NCBI RefSeq assembly: GCF_029407905.1
Contig: NC_073627.1
Location: forward strand, 134,553,697 to 134,617,696
Length of the DNA: 64,000 nucleotides
DNA from: Bubalus kerabau
Taxonomy: Eukaryota > Chordata > Mammalia > Artiodactyla > Bovidae
Reading direction: 5' to 3'
Position numbers and translations under genes: made by a program. Shown piece after piece: positions 36,180 to 46,700 of this stretch (position 1 is the first letter of the stretch; the number at the start of each line of letters is the position of its first letter). The notes under the pieces were generated by a model. It did no database searches. It saw nothing but the letters and a program-made list of their open reading frames with translations, and was not told the DNA's origin.

Positions 36180-36460
36180 TCTCACTATTGAATTAATCAA
36201 GTTGGATCTCAGCTATGGGAAATCTGCATTTTAATATTAAATTAGTAATTAATAGCCAAGGCACTTAGTTCACTTTGCTTTTATTGGTTTTGCCATAGGT
36301 ACAGATTGGAAAGTGCTGTCCTTTCTTCCAGCCAACAAACTGTCTCCCACCCACCCACCTCCTAAGGATGAATATGTTTCTATCTCATTTGCATCCAATT
36401 ATTAGAGCACTGAAGCTCCAGTCACGTAGATCCTCTTTATATTCACTGGAAAATTAAATT
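36180..36460. promoter_or_regulatory. Candidate conserved non-coding element
   Basis: Repeat-free AT-rich block with many homeodomain-type cores (GAATTAATCA near 36190, TAGTAATTAATAG near 36243) and an octamer ATTTGCAT at 36387-36394 followed by CCAATTATTAG. Such an octamer plus TAAT cluster resembles developmental enhancers. No functional evidence is available from sequence alone. Confidence 0.28.
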
Positions 36461-36505
36461 ACAAAAATTTTTCTATGTTGCAATTTATGTTCAGGTTGGA
36501 GCCGG

Positions 36506-36533
36506 TTTTTTTTTTTTTTTTTTTTTTTTTTTT
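36506..36533. repeat. T28 homopolymer
   Basis: Twenty-eight consecutive T with no obvious retroposon body on either side. Confidence 0.95.
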
Positions 36534-37829
36534 GGTATTCTGGCAAATATCAGTCTCTGGAACTTAATGAATTCATGAGCATTGATTCCTAGAGGGGATA
36601 GCATGCAGAGTATATTGGAAAATAGAGAAGCTCAGCCTAATGTCAAAATGTTTTACCTTCTCTCACCCAAGCCTTACACACACTCTTGGGAAAGTCTTGT
36701 GGATTCCTGTCAACTGATCTCTGCAGGCACCTGTCTAGACAGCTTAGTGAAGTGGAGGGGTGCCTGCAGAAAGCTACGCCTTTTGAATACATTAAGTGAT
36801 GGATACCTTTGGATCTAGATATTTTATGTAATCTGTTGTTTTAGGGAAAATCAAAATCAGTGTCAGCCTCCAGCCTGGCCATTACCCACTTCCTTAAAGC
36901 TGGTATCACTGCCTCCACTAGGAACAGAAGTCATAGACTGACAGTCTCCTGATCTGTTTTATTTGGGTTTCATATATACATATATACATATAGCAAACAT
37001 TTCACTATTTGGAGATATCACAAAGCAAAATCCAGATTTTGACTTCCTTCAAAACATCTGAAGGTCTGACAGCACTGAGTTGACATTCAACCTGATAGCA
37101 ATTTAGGGGTGTTGGGAAGTAGCTCCCTTGAAACAGGTCAGGGGTATACTCAGCAATTTTCCACCATCCTTAGTACTGAGGACTTCTGGATGGAGGCCCA
37201 ACACCATTTGCCATTAAAAAAAAAATCACACATATGCTTCTTGTTTTTCTTGTGGGAGAGAAATATATCTCTCTACTACAAAATCTATTAAAAGAAGGAG
37301 AATAAAAATAGACCTGGAGACCTAATATTTCAATAAAGGGGAAGAACATATTTCTTAGAGCAGGTAAAACTATATTTCTGCTTATTTTCCAAAGGGAGTG
37401 CTTTAACAGATTTTTCTTAAGCCTGGCCTGCCTTATTTGATTTTGATACTTGCCTTGGACCCTGGGGGCATTTGAATTTGAGACCCTTGACTCACATCTC
37501 AGCCTTAGAGATTTTTAGGACAACCCTGACATGAAGCAGGTCCCCTCACACTGACACGGCTCCCTCACCTAGGGGTGCTCAGAGTCAGACGCCCTTCCAA
37601 ACCCAGGAGCTGGGACCCTGTCTTCTGTTGCTCACAGTCGCTCCAGCACCTCTCACTTCTATAAGTCCTGAAGCTCAGTGCTAGCTATCAGTTTAAGAGC
37701 TGGGACCCCACTCTCTATAGAGGGACCCTTCAGAAGTAACAGCTTCCAGGGTTCACTCCCAAGTGTCTTGGTGATGCCAGCTGATTGGCACCACTCACTT
37801 CCTATTAGAGACTCCTGTGTACCTATAAG

Positions 37830-38045
37830 AAACTTCTCACATGGCTCAAGTGATAAAGAATTTATCAGCAGTGAAGGAGACATGAGACATGTGGGTTTGA
37901 TCCCCAGGTTGGGAAGATCCCCTGGAGGAGGAAATGGCAACCCACTCAAGAATTCTTGTCTGGGAAATCCCATAGACAGAGGACCCTGGGGGGCTATAGT
38001 CTATGGGGTTGCAAAGAGTCAGACATGACTGAGCACACAAACAGG
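37830..38045 (+). mobile_element. Bov-tA SINE
   Basis: Plus-strand copy from CTTCTCACATGGCTCAAGTG to the ACATGACTGAGCACACAAAC tail. Flanked by TGTACCTATAA / TGTATCTATAA (one mismatch). Confidence 0.92.
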
Positions 38046-38547
38046 TGTATCTATAACCTGGATCGTTTCTGAGTTCCATAGTCTCTCCAACCTCTTAGCT
38101 TGTCTTAGCTCACTGTATATCCTCCACCCACTACTTCTGCTGGGCATTACCCTAAAAAAAGATGAGGGACTGAAATCCACTGGGGAAATGAAGGGCTATG
38201 TCCCAGGGCTTGAAATAAATGTCATAATCAGCCCAGACAAGAGAAGTAACTGGTGGGGGGCCTTTCACAGGTGGGCTGAGGAGTTCGGGTTCTGTCCACC
38301 ACCTGGCATCCCTTTTTGTTCATATAAACAACATGAATAAGCATTTCCAAAAAGGCCATATGCTGCCTTTGAAACTTACATTACAGGGCCCATCTGGTCG
38401 ATAAGGCTCTTGTGCTAGAAAGGATGGATAGAATCCAGGGCAGGTCTACATTTCACCAGACTCACAGTGCTTATGAGGAACCAGCATGTTGACCTGTATG
38501 CTCCCACTTTTTGCATCTTTCAAGGAGCAGGTGGATGAACTAAAATG
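38046..38547. other. Unique non-coding sequence
   Basis: Nothing recognised. Confidence 0.5.
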
Positions 38548-38803
38548 TGCTTGAAAGTGAAAGTCGCTCAGTTGTGTCTGACTCTTTGCAGCTCCATGGA
38601 CCATAGCCTGCCATACTCCTCTGTTCATGGGATTCTCCAGGCAAGAATACTGGAGTGTGTTGCCATGCCCTCCTGCAGGGGACCTTCCTGATCCAGGATT
38701 TGAAAATGGGTCTCCCTCCTTGCAGGCAGACGTTTTTTTGTTTTTTGTTTTTTTTTTGTTTTTTGTTTTTTGTTTTTGCCATTTTAGCCACCAGGGAAGC
38801 CCC
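38548..38803 (-). mobile_element. Bov-tA SINE with internal T/G expansion
   Basis: Minus-strand copy, tail complement GAAAGTGAAAGTCGCTCAGT. The tRNA-like head complement is split by a 47-bp T/G-rich simple repeat between GCAGGCAGAC and TTAGCCACCAGGGAAGCC. Confidence 0.92.
38732..38778. repeat. (TTTTTTG)n-like simple repeat
   Basis: T runs of 5-9 separated by single G, sitting within the SINE where consensus has TTCTTTACC. It probably arose by slippage inside the SINE. Confidence 0.95.
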
Positions 38804-39627
38804 GTGTTTAGATACCAAAAGACAATCTTCCTCTGGGTGGTAAAGATTCTGAACCTGAAGCCCAAAGAGATGTGATCTCCTGGAAGGACAGGTATGCTCA
38901 GTTCCTGGGGATGCCACAGTGAGGCACCTCTAGGCTGCATCACCTCCTTACTGGGCTCTCTTTCTGTTCCCACCCAAACATCATGGCAGACAGCAGTGGC
39001 AGCTGATATGACTCCCAAAGTGGAGGCTGTACACCACATGGAATTATCATTGGATATTTTGAGAAAGAATTCTGTCAAGACATAAATTCTTACTTGTCTC
39101 AGCCTGGAGCACCGTGGGAAGGAATCTGTGTTGCGAGTGGGCATTCCTGCCTCTTCCTGTCTGGCACCATTTCATTAGAAGCAGTACTTTCAGAGACTAA
39201 TCCAGACAGACTATTGCATATATGTCTCCCACCTAGCAGGTGTGGCATCCCTCTGGAGGCCCAGGTGAGCTTAAACCATAGGATAATTCAAGAAGTAGAT
39301 GGAATTAGTATTGACAACTACATCCTGGCCAAGGACAGCTAATTTCTTATACCTGGAAACACAAGTCCAGATCCATACTAAGATGAATCCTGGCTCCAGG
39401 TTAGAGTCTCTAGAATGGCTGCCACACAATGAAAAAAGGCATTCTTACTCCTGGTTGCCCATACCTCTCATCTGGGGCCTCAACCTCTCTCTCCCATCTC
39501 CTAGTTGCTTTGTTTGTTTCTCCCTTATTCTTATTTCTAATATTTGACTTTAACTTTGTTATCACCTGCTTCTCCTTCCCTTATAGATTCCCCTGACATG
39601 TTTCTTTAAAAATATATATATATATTG
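38804..39627. other. Unique non-coding sequence
   Basis: No gene supported. A short (TA)n lies at about 39612-39625, next to the SINE cluster. Confidence 0.5.
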
Positions 39628-39808
39628 GAGTATAGCCTGCAATGCAGGAGACTTGGTTTTGATCTCTGGTTGGTAAAGATCCCCTGGAGGAGGGCATGGA
39701 AACCCACTCCAATATTCTTGCCTGGAGAAACCCCAAGGACAGAGGAGCTGGGCAGTCTACAGTCCATGCCATCATAGTTGGATACAACTGAGCGACTAAG
39801 CACAGCAT
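39628..39808 (+). mobile_element. Bov-tA SINE, head truncated
   Basis: Starts within the head at GAGTATAGCCTGCAATGCAG. The rest is standard, to GATACAACTGAGCGACTAAG. First of three SINEs in the same orientation. Confidence 0.9.
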
Positions 39809-39835
39809 GTAGTTGATTAAAGGGGATTCCTAGGT

Positions 39836-39967
39836 GGAGAAGGAAATAGCAACCCACTCCAGTATTCTTGCCTGGAGAATCCCACGGACAGAGGGGCCTG
39901 GTGGGCTGCAGTCCATGGGGTCACAAAGAGTCTGACACGACTGAGCAAAAGAAAAAAAAAAAAAAAA
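39836..39967 (+). mobile_element. Bov-A monomer with A-rich tail
   Basis: Single Bov-A unit from GGAGAAGGAAATAGCAACCC to TCTGACACGACTGAGC, followed by an unusual AAAAGA(A)n tail. Confidence 0.9.
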
Positions 39968-40178
39968 GGTGTCACTAATGGTAAAGAACCCACCTGCCAA
40001 TGCAGGAGACACCAGAGACACAGGTTCAACCCCTGGGTCAGGAAGATCCCCGGCAGGAGGGCATGGCAACATACTCCAGTATTCTTGCCTGGAGAACCCT
40101 ATGGACAGAGAAACATGGCAGGCTACAGTCCATGGGGTCAGAAAGAGTCGGGCATGACTGAAGTGCCTTAGCATGTAG
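39968..40178 (+). mobile_element. Bov-tA SINE
   Basis: Plus-strand copy with head AATGGTAAAGAACCCACCTG and tail GGGCATGACTGAAGTGCCTT, directly abutting the A tail of the previous SINE. Confidence 0.92.
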
Positions 40179-40569
40179 GCAGGCAGCAAACAGTATGAGC
40201 TTGGGCTTGATAACAATCTGACAAATACTTTTGGCATCGCTGTTACCCTTCTTCCTGACCAGAATGGGCAAGAGATGCCTAGGAATGTAGCATTCATGGT
40301 ATGGCATCTGAAGAAAGTCACATGAGAAGGATGGCAGGGCAGAATGATAGAAGAAACCAGGCTCCTGCATGGCGCTGTGGAGCTACCGAACCTACACTAG
40401 ATTGCCATTCCTTGATTTCTTGTCAGGTGAAAAATAGTCTCTATTTTGTTAAACCACAGGTTTTGGTTTTCTGTTACTTTTCAGCCAAACTCATTTCTAA
40501 TGGATACCGAAGCTCTATCTCTTTGCTCCCAGGCTTTGTCAGAAACCTTGCCTCAGGTGTCTAATACTA
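40179..40569. other. Unique non-coding sequence
   Basis: Nothing recognised between the SINE cluster and the MLT1 LTR. Confidence 0.5.
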
Positions 40570-41015
40570 CGGGCTGAATTATAACACGCCCCGCCCCCTG
40601 CCAACCCCTCCCACACCCGCCAAATTCATATGTTGAAGTCCTAGCCCCGTTAACTCAGAATGCGACCATATTTGGACATAAGGTCTTTAAAGAGGTAATT
40701 AAGTTAAAATTAGGTCTTAGAGTGGACCCTAATTCAGAGTTATTGGTGTCCTTATGAAAAGGGGGGGTGGAATCTGAACACAGACATATCCACAGAGGGA
40801 GGGTGAAGGAGAAGACATGGGGAGAAGAAGGCCATCTACAAGCCAAGGACAGACTTTTGGGACAGATTCTTCCCTCGCAGCCCTCAGAAGAAGCCAAACC
40901 TGCAGACCCTTTGATCTCCGACTTCCAGCCTCCAGAGTTACGAGAAATAAATTTCTGCTTTTGAAGGCACTCAGTCTGTGGTCCACTGTTATGGCAGCTC
41001 TAGCTGACTAACACA
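40570..41015 (+). mobile_element. MLT1-type MaLR LTR
   Basis: Full-length-looking ERVL-MaLR LTR: GGGCTGAATTATAAC, AAATTCATATGTTGAAGTCC, GGTGTCCTTATGAAAAGG, CTACAAGCCAAGGA, TTGATCTCCGACTTCCAGCC, AATAAATTTCTGCTTTTG and an end GCTGACTAACAC. Ancient (eutherian). A solo LTR without an internal region. Confidence 0.9.
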
Positions 41016-42785
41016 CACATCTGTATTTCCTTCCCATGGCATCTTATCCTCTCTCAGTAAGGGGCTTAGCAGTTGGACTACTCACATCTACATTATTTTT
41101 TTTTTAAATAAATTCCTCTGGTGATTATTATGGGCACTATAGTTTGAGAACCACTATTTACTTTAAAGTCTTATAGAACAAAAGTAAAATAGTATAGAAA
41201 TAAACTCTACTGACAGGTTAGCGGGGAGAGAGTATTGGGGGCAAGGGTAGACTGAAGTGACACCAGGAGAGTGAGGTGCTTCAGGGGAAGACTATGAGCC
41301 AAGACTCTAAAGTAGGAAAGCAATAGGTGTGTTTGGGGGTTATGATAATAATAAGAAGAACCCCAATCAGCATCGTGTAACACTTTGTAGCTTATGCTGC
41401 AATTTTACTTCCACTGTCTTCCATTAAATACTCACCTGTCAGGATTACAGGGGAGGTTTCGGGTTACCTGTAACCCTGTGTGGAAATTACTATTTTATTC
41501 TCTTAACACAGGGTAAGACACAAAGTCTAGATATTAGAAAGAGCATGTGCAAGTTGCCAAGGTCTCCATGGTTTTGGGGGGCAACCAGAAAGCCCAGTTG
41601 TGAGAACCACCTTGTCTCATGCCACAGTGAAGGAAGCCGTATCCCCTGCAGCACCACAGCTCTCTGCCTGCTTGTCTCTGGGCTGACACAGGAGAAGGGA
41701 GAAGAGTGAAGGAGTCATCGAAAATGGTTCCTTGAGACAGCCCTAGGCTGGAGGGAACATAGGACCTGGAAGGCTTTCTCCCTTCCATCTATATACTTAG
41801 GTCCCATTTCCAAAGGATACAAAGTAGCGACCAACAATCAGGGAGTGCTGATGGGAAAAGATGGGGAAAAGACTCCAGGAGTGATCACTCAATCTATCCC
41901 ATTAAGGAGGCTCCCTCTTCCCCACCAGCCTCACACCAGCCCACTTGGGATTTGTTGTGCAGGCCAGGACTTCAGCCTCGAGATGAAAATCCTTCCTTTA
42001 CATCTATATGCAACAGTGAAAAGGCAATTGGAGAGTGATGGAGAGTGTGATCAGCCTGAACACTGCTGAAGCCATGGCACTTAGACAGAGTAGACCCTAG
42101 CACTGATGGGGGTTAAGTATCTGTGTTCCTACCTGTCTATGCATCTATCAGTCTTTCTATCTGTCATCCACCTATATATCTATGCTTCTTACAATACATA
42201 TTTGAGGCTACTAATAAAATATTCATGATATAAAAGAAATAGTCAAGGGAGTTACTGGGCTGAGGAGCTTATGAAAGGAAAATATGGGTGGAAAAGTAAA
42301 AGTAAGTATACAGACCATCAGGTGCAGACCGTAAGATTTGTTGCAATAGACGGTTCCCAAGTATGACTGGGCTTCCTGCCCGCCAAAAGTTATAAGAAGC
42401 AAACTGCCCTTAATGGTAAAAAGAAAGAAAGAAACAGAAGAATGCCAGTTGTAAGCAGAACAGGTTTTCCTGATGATGAGACCCAAGAGGAATTTCTCCC
42501 AGGGGTCTTTGTGAAGAATACATTGTGCTGTAGAGGGAAACATTCTCGGCAATATCCCCAAAATGACATTTTTTTTTTGGCCTGTTAATCTGAGCCTCTC
42601 AATGGCATAGGGCCAAAGAGTAGAGGAAAAGCAAAGTGGTCTTAATGAAGCAGTTTGATGGTGTTCTGAGCAAAAGCTCACATTTCAACTTCATAGAACA
42701 GGGTCTTAAATGTGAAGGTACACACATTTCTCATGTACCCTTTGAGAATACATCAAAAATTTATTCCCAGTAGAGACAAATGCAG
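41016..42785. other. Mostly unique sequence
   Basis: No gene supported. 41340-41440 (ACACTTTGTAGCTTATGCTG) looks like a decayed MIR/L2-type piece. The 152-aa minus frame at 42223-42681 has no domain I recognise and is not supported. Confidence 0.45.
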
Positions 42786-42985
42786 GCTCCTTTGGTGGTT
42801 CAGATGGTAAAGAATCCACCTGCAATGCAGGAGACTCGAGTTCCATTGCTGAGTTGAGAAAATCCCCCAGAGAAGAAAATGGCAACCCACTCCAGTGTTC
42901 TTGCCTAGAGAATTCTATGGATAGAGAATCCTGATGGGCTATAGCCCATGAGGTAGCAAAGAGTCAGACATGACTGAACGTCTAA
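42786..42985 (+). mobile_element. Bov-tA SINE
   Basis: Plus-strand copy: GGCTCCTTTGGTGGTTCAGA head, CCTGCAATGCAGGAGAC, tail GAGTCAGACATGACTGAACG. Confidence 0.93.
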
Positions 42986-43383
42986 CTTCAAATTTTAAAG
43001 AACTGGAATCATAGAGAGTGTGTTCTCCTACCATAATGTAACTAACTAGAAATAAGTAGCAAAAAGATGACCAGAAAGTCTCCAAACACATGGAAAATGT
43101 ACAATACACTTCCAAATAGTGATCGGTCAAAGGACATTTTAAAAAATACAATGAACTAAACAAAACAAGTTATATCAATAAATACATATATTAGAAAAAA
43201 GAAAAAAAAATCGCAATAATCTATACTCCCATGTTAAAATTGATACAAGATAGAAGCAAAATAAACTCAAAACAAACAGAAGGAAGAAAATAGCAAAGAG
43301 CAGAAATTAATGAAATTAAAACCAGGAAAAATTTTTTAAAAAATCAGTGAAACAAAGAGCTGATTCTTTGCAATTAAAAAATT
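42986..43383 (+). mobile_element. Old L1 ORF2 fragment, left of the young L1
   Basis: Plus-strand L1M-type ORF2 remnant. Its last bases, AAAGAGCTGATTCTTTGC, encode the decayed L1 ORF2 phrase around SWFF. The same frame region resumes at 50856 on the other side of the inserted L1, so the two pieces were contiguous before insertion. Confidence 0.8.
43369..43383. repeat. Target-site duplication, left copy
   Basis: TGCAATTAAAAAATT, identical to 50841-50855. It marks the 3' side of the minus-strand L1. Confidence 0.95.
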
Positions 43384-43411
43384 TTTTTTTTCTTTTCTTT
43401 TTTTTTTTTTT
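43384..43411 (-). repeat. L1 poly(A) tail
   Basis: T-rich on the plus strand with two C interruptions; poly(A) on the L1 sense strand. An AATAAA signal (complement of 43416-43421) lies immediately upstream. Confidence 0.9.
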
Positions 43412-43651
43412 AAATTTTATTTTTAAACTTTACATAACTGTATTAGATTTGCCAAATATCAAAATGAATCCGCCACAGGTATACATGTGTTCCCCATCCT
43501 GAACCCTCTTCCCTCCTCCCTCCCCATTCCATCCCTCTGGGTCGTCCCAGTGCACCAGCCCCAAGCATCCAGTATCGTGCATCGAACCTGGACTGGCAAC
43601 TCATTTCATACATGATATTTTACATGTTTCAATGCCATTCTCCCAAATCTT

Positions 43652-43670
43652 CCCACCCTCTCCCTCTCCC
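43652..43670 (-). other. L1 3' UTR G-quadruplex-type tract
   Basis: On the L1 sense strand this is GGGAGAGGGAGAGGGTGGG, four GGG runs with loops of 3, 3 and 1 bases. A G-rich polypurine tract in the 3' UTR is a known conserved feature of mammalian L1s. It lies about 80-100 bases downstream of the ORF2 stop in sense orientation reading toward the tail. Confidence 0.85.
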
Positions 43671-43746
43671 ACAGAGTCCATAAGACTGTTCTATACATCA
43701 GTGTCTCTTTTGCTGTCTTGTACACAGGGTTATTGTTACCATCTTT

Positions 43747-46700
43747 CTAAATTCCATATATATGCGTTAGTATACTGTATTGGTGTTTTTCTTTCTGGCT
43801 TACTTCACTCTGTATAATAGGCTCCAGTTTCATCCACCTCATTAGAACTGATTCAAATGTATTCTTTTTAATGGCTGAATAATACTCCATTGTGTATATG
43901 TACCACAGCTTTCTTATCCATTCATCTGCTGATGGACATCTAGGTTGCTTCCATGTCCTGGCTATTATAAACAGTGCTGCGATGAACACTGGGGTACTCG
44001 TGTCTCTTTCCCTTCTGGTTTTCTCAGTGTGTATGCCCAGCAGTGGGATTGCTGGATCATAAGGCAGGTCTATTTCCAGTTTTTTAAGGAATCTCCACAC
44101 TGTTCTCCATAGTGGCTGTACTAGTTTGCATTCCCACCAACAGTGTAAGAGGGTTCCCTTTTCTCCGCACCCTCTCCAGCATTTATTACTTGTAGACTTT
44201 TGGATTGCAGCCATTCTGACTGGTGTGAAATGGTACCTCATAGTGGTTTTGATTTGCATTTCTCTGATAATGAGTGATGTTGAGCATCTTTTCATGTGTT
44301 TGTTAGCCATCTGGATGTCTTCTTTGGAGAAATGTCTATTTAGTTCTTTGGCCCATTTTTCGATTGGGTCATTTATTTTTCTGGAGTTGAGCTGTAGGAG
44401 TTGCTTGTATATTCTCGAGATTAGTTGTTTGTCAGTTGCTTCATTTGCTATTATCTTCTCCCATTCTGAAGGCTGTCTTTTCACCTTGCTAATAGTTTCC
44501 TTTGATGTGCAGAAGCTTTTAAGGTTAATTAGGTCCCATTTGTTTATTTTTGCTTTTATTTCCAATATTCTGGGAGGTGGGTCATAGAGGATCCTGCTGT
44601 GATGTATGTCAGAGAGTGTTTTGCCTATGTTCTCCTCTAGGAGTTTTATAGTTTCTGGTCTTATGTTGAGATCTTTAATCCATTTTGAGTTTATTTTTGT
44701 GTATGGTGTTAGAAAGTGTTCTAGTTTCATTCTTTTACAAGTGGTTGACCAGAGTTCCCAGCACCACTTGTTAAAGAGATTGTCTTTAATCCATTGTATA
44801 TTCTTGCCTCCTTTGTCGAAGATAAGGTGTCCATATGTGCGTGGATTTATCTCTGGGCTTTCTATTTTGTTCCATTGATCTATATTTCTGTCTTTGTGCC
44901 AGTACCATACTGTCTTGATAACTGTGGCTTTGTAGTAGAGCCTGAAGTCAGGTAGGTTGATTCCTCCAGTTCCATTCTTCTTTCTCAAGATCGCTTTGGC
45001 TATTCGAGGTTTTTTGTTTTTCCATACTAATTGTGAAATTATTTGTTCTAGCTCTGTGAAGAATGCTGTTGGTAGCTTGATAGGGATTGCATTGAATCTA
45101 TAGATTGCTTTGGGTAGTATACTCATTTTCACTACGTTGATTCTTCCAATCCATGAACATGGTATATTTCTCCATCTGTTAGTGTCCTCTTTGATTTCTT
45201 TCACCAGTGTTTTATAGTTTTCTATATATAGGTCTTTAGATTCTTTAGGTAGATATACTCCTAAGTATTTTATTCTTTCCGTTGCAATGGTGAATGGAAT
45301 TGTTTCCTTAATTTCTCTTTCTGTTTTCTCATTATTAGTGTATAGGAATGCAAGGGATTTCTGTGTGTTGATTTTATATCCTGCAACTTTACTATAGTCA
45401 TTGATTAGTTCTAGTAATTTTCTGGTGGAGTCTTTAGGGTTTTCTATGTAGAGGATCATGTCATCTGCAAACAGTGAGAGCTTTACTTCTTCTTTTCCAA
45501 TTTGGATTCCTTTTATTTCTTTTTCTGTTCTGATTGCTGTGGCCAAAACTTCCAAAACTATGTTGAATAGTAATGGTGATAGTGGGCACCCTTGTCTTGT
45601 TCCTGACTTTAGAGGAAATGCTTTCAATTTTTCACCATTGAGGATAATGTTTGCTGTGGGTTTGTCATATATAGCTTTGATTATGTTGAGGTATGTTCCT
45701 TCTATTCCTGCTTTCTGGAGAGTTTTGATCATAAATGGATGTTGAATTTTGTCAAAGGCTTTCTCTGCATCTATTGAGATAATCATATGGTTTTTATTTT
45801 TCAATTTGTTAATGTGGTGTATTACATTGATTGATTTGCAGATATTGAAGAATCCTTGCATCCCTGGGATAAAGCCCACTTGGTCATGGTGTATGATCTT
45901 TTTAATGTGTTGTTGGATTCTGATTGCTAGAATTTTGTTAAGGATTTTTGCATCTATGTTCATCAGTGATATTGGCCTGTAGTTTTCTTTTTTTGTGGGA
46001 TCTTTGTCAGGTTTTGGTATTAGGGTGATGGTGGCCTCATAGAATGAGTTTGGAAGTTTACCATCCTCTGCAATTTTCTGGAAGAGTTTGAGCAGGATAG
46101 GTGTTAGCTCTTCTCTAAATTTTTGGTAGAATTCAGCTGTGAAGCCGTCTGGACCTGGGCTTTTGTTTGCTGGAAGATTTTTTATTACAGTTTCAATTTC
46201 CGTGCTTGTGATGGGTCTGTTAAGATTTTCTATTTCTTCCTGATCGAGTTTTGGAAAGTTGTACTTTTCTAAGAATTTGTCCATTTCTTCCTCGTTGTCC
46301 ATTTTATTGGCATATAATTGTTGATAGTAGTCTCTTATGATCCTTTGTATTTCTGTGTTGTCTGTTGTGATCTCTCCATTTTCATTTCTAATTTTATTGA
46401 TTTGATTTTTCTCCCTTTGTTTCTTGATGAGTCTGGCTAATGGTTTGTCAATTTTATTTATCCTTTCAAAGAACCAGCTTTTGGTTTTGTTGATTTTTGC
46501 TATGGTCTCTTTTGTTTCTTTTGCATTTATTTCTGCTCTAATTTTTAAGATTTCTTTCCTTCTACTAACCCTGGGGTTCTTCATTTCTTCCTTTTCTAGT
46601 TGCTTTAGGTGTAGAGTTAGGTTATTTATTTGACTTTTTTCTTGTTTCTTGAGGTGTGCCTGTATTGCTATGAACTTTCCCCTTAGGACTGCTTTTACCG

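Larger units (their letters stand above)
35095..37829. other. Long mostly unique stretch
   Basis: Contains a MIR fragment, a CA run, a T run and a candidate regulatory block (separate entries). The 132-aa plus frame at 35125-35523 is the longest unexplained open frame. It has no domain, signal peptide or similarity I recognise, so I do not call it a gene. Confidence 0.45.

Noticed and set aside
38446..39144. 232-aa minus-strand frame
   Set aside because: Runs through a Bov-tA SINE and its T/G repeat (Lys/Asn-rich block), so it is repeat-derived.
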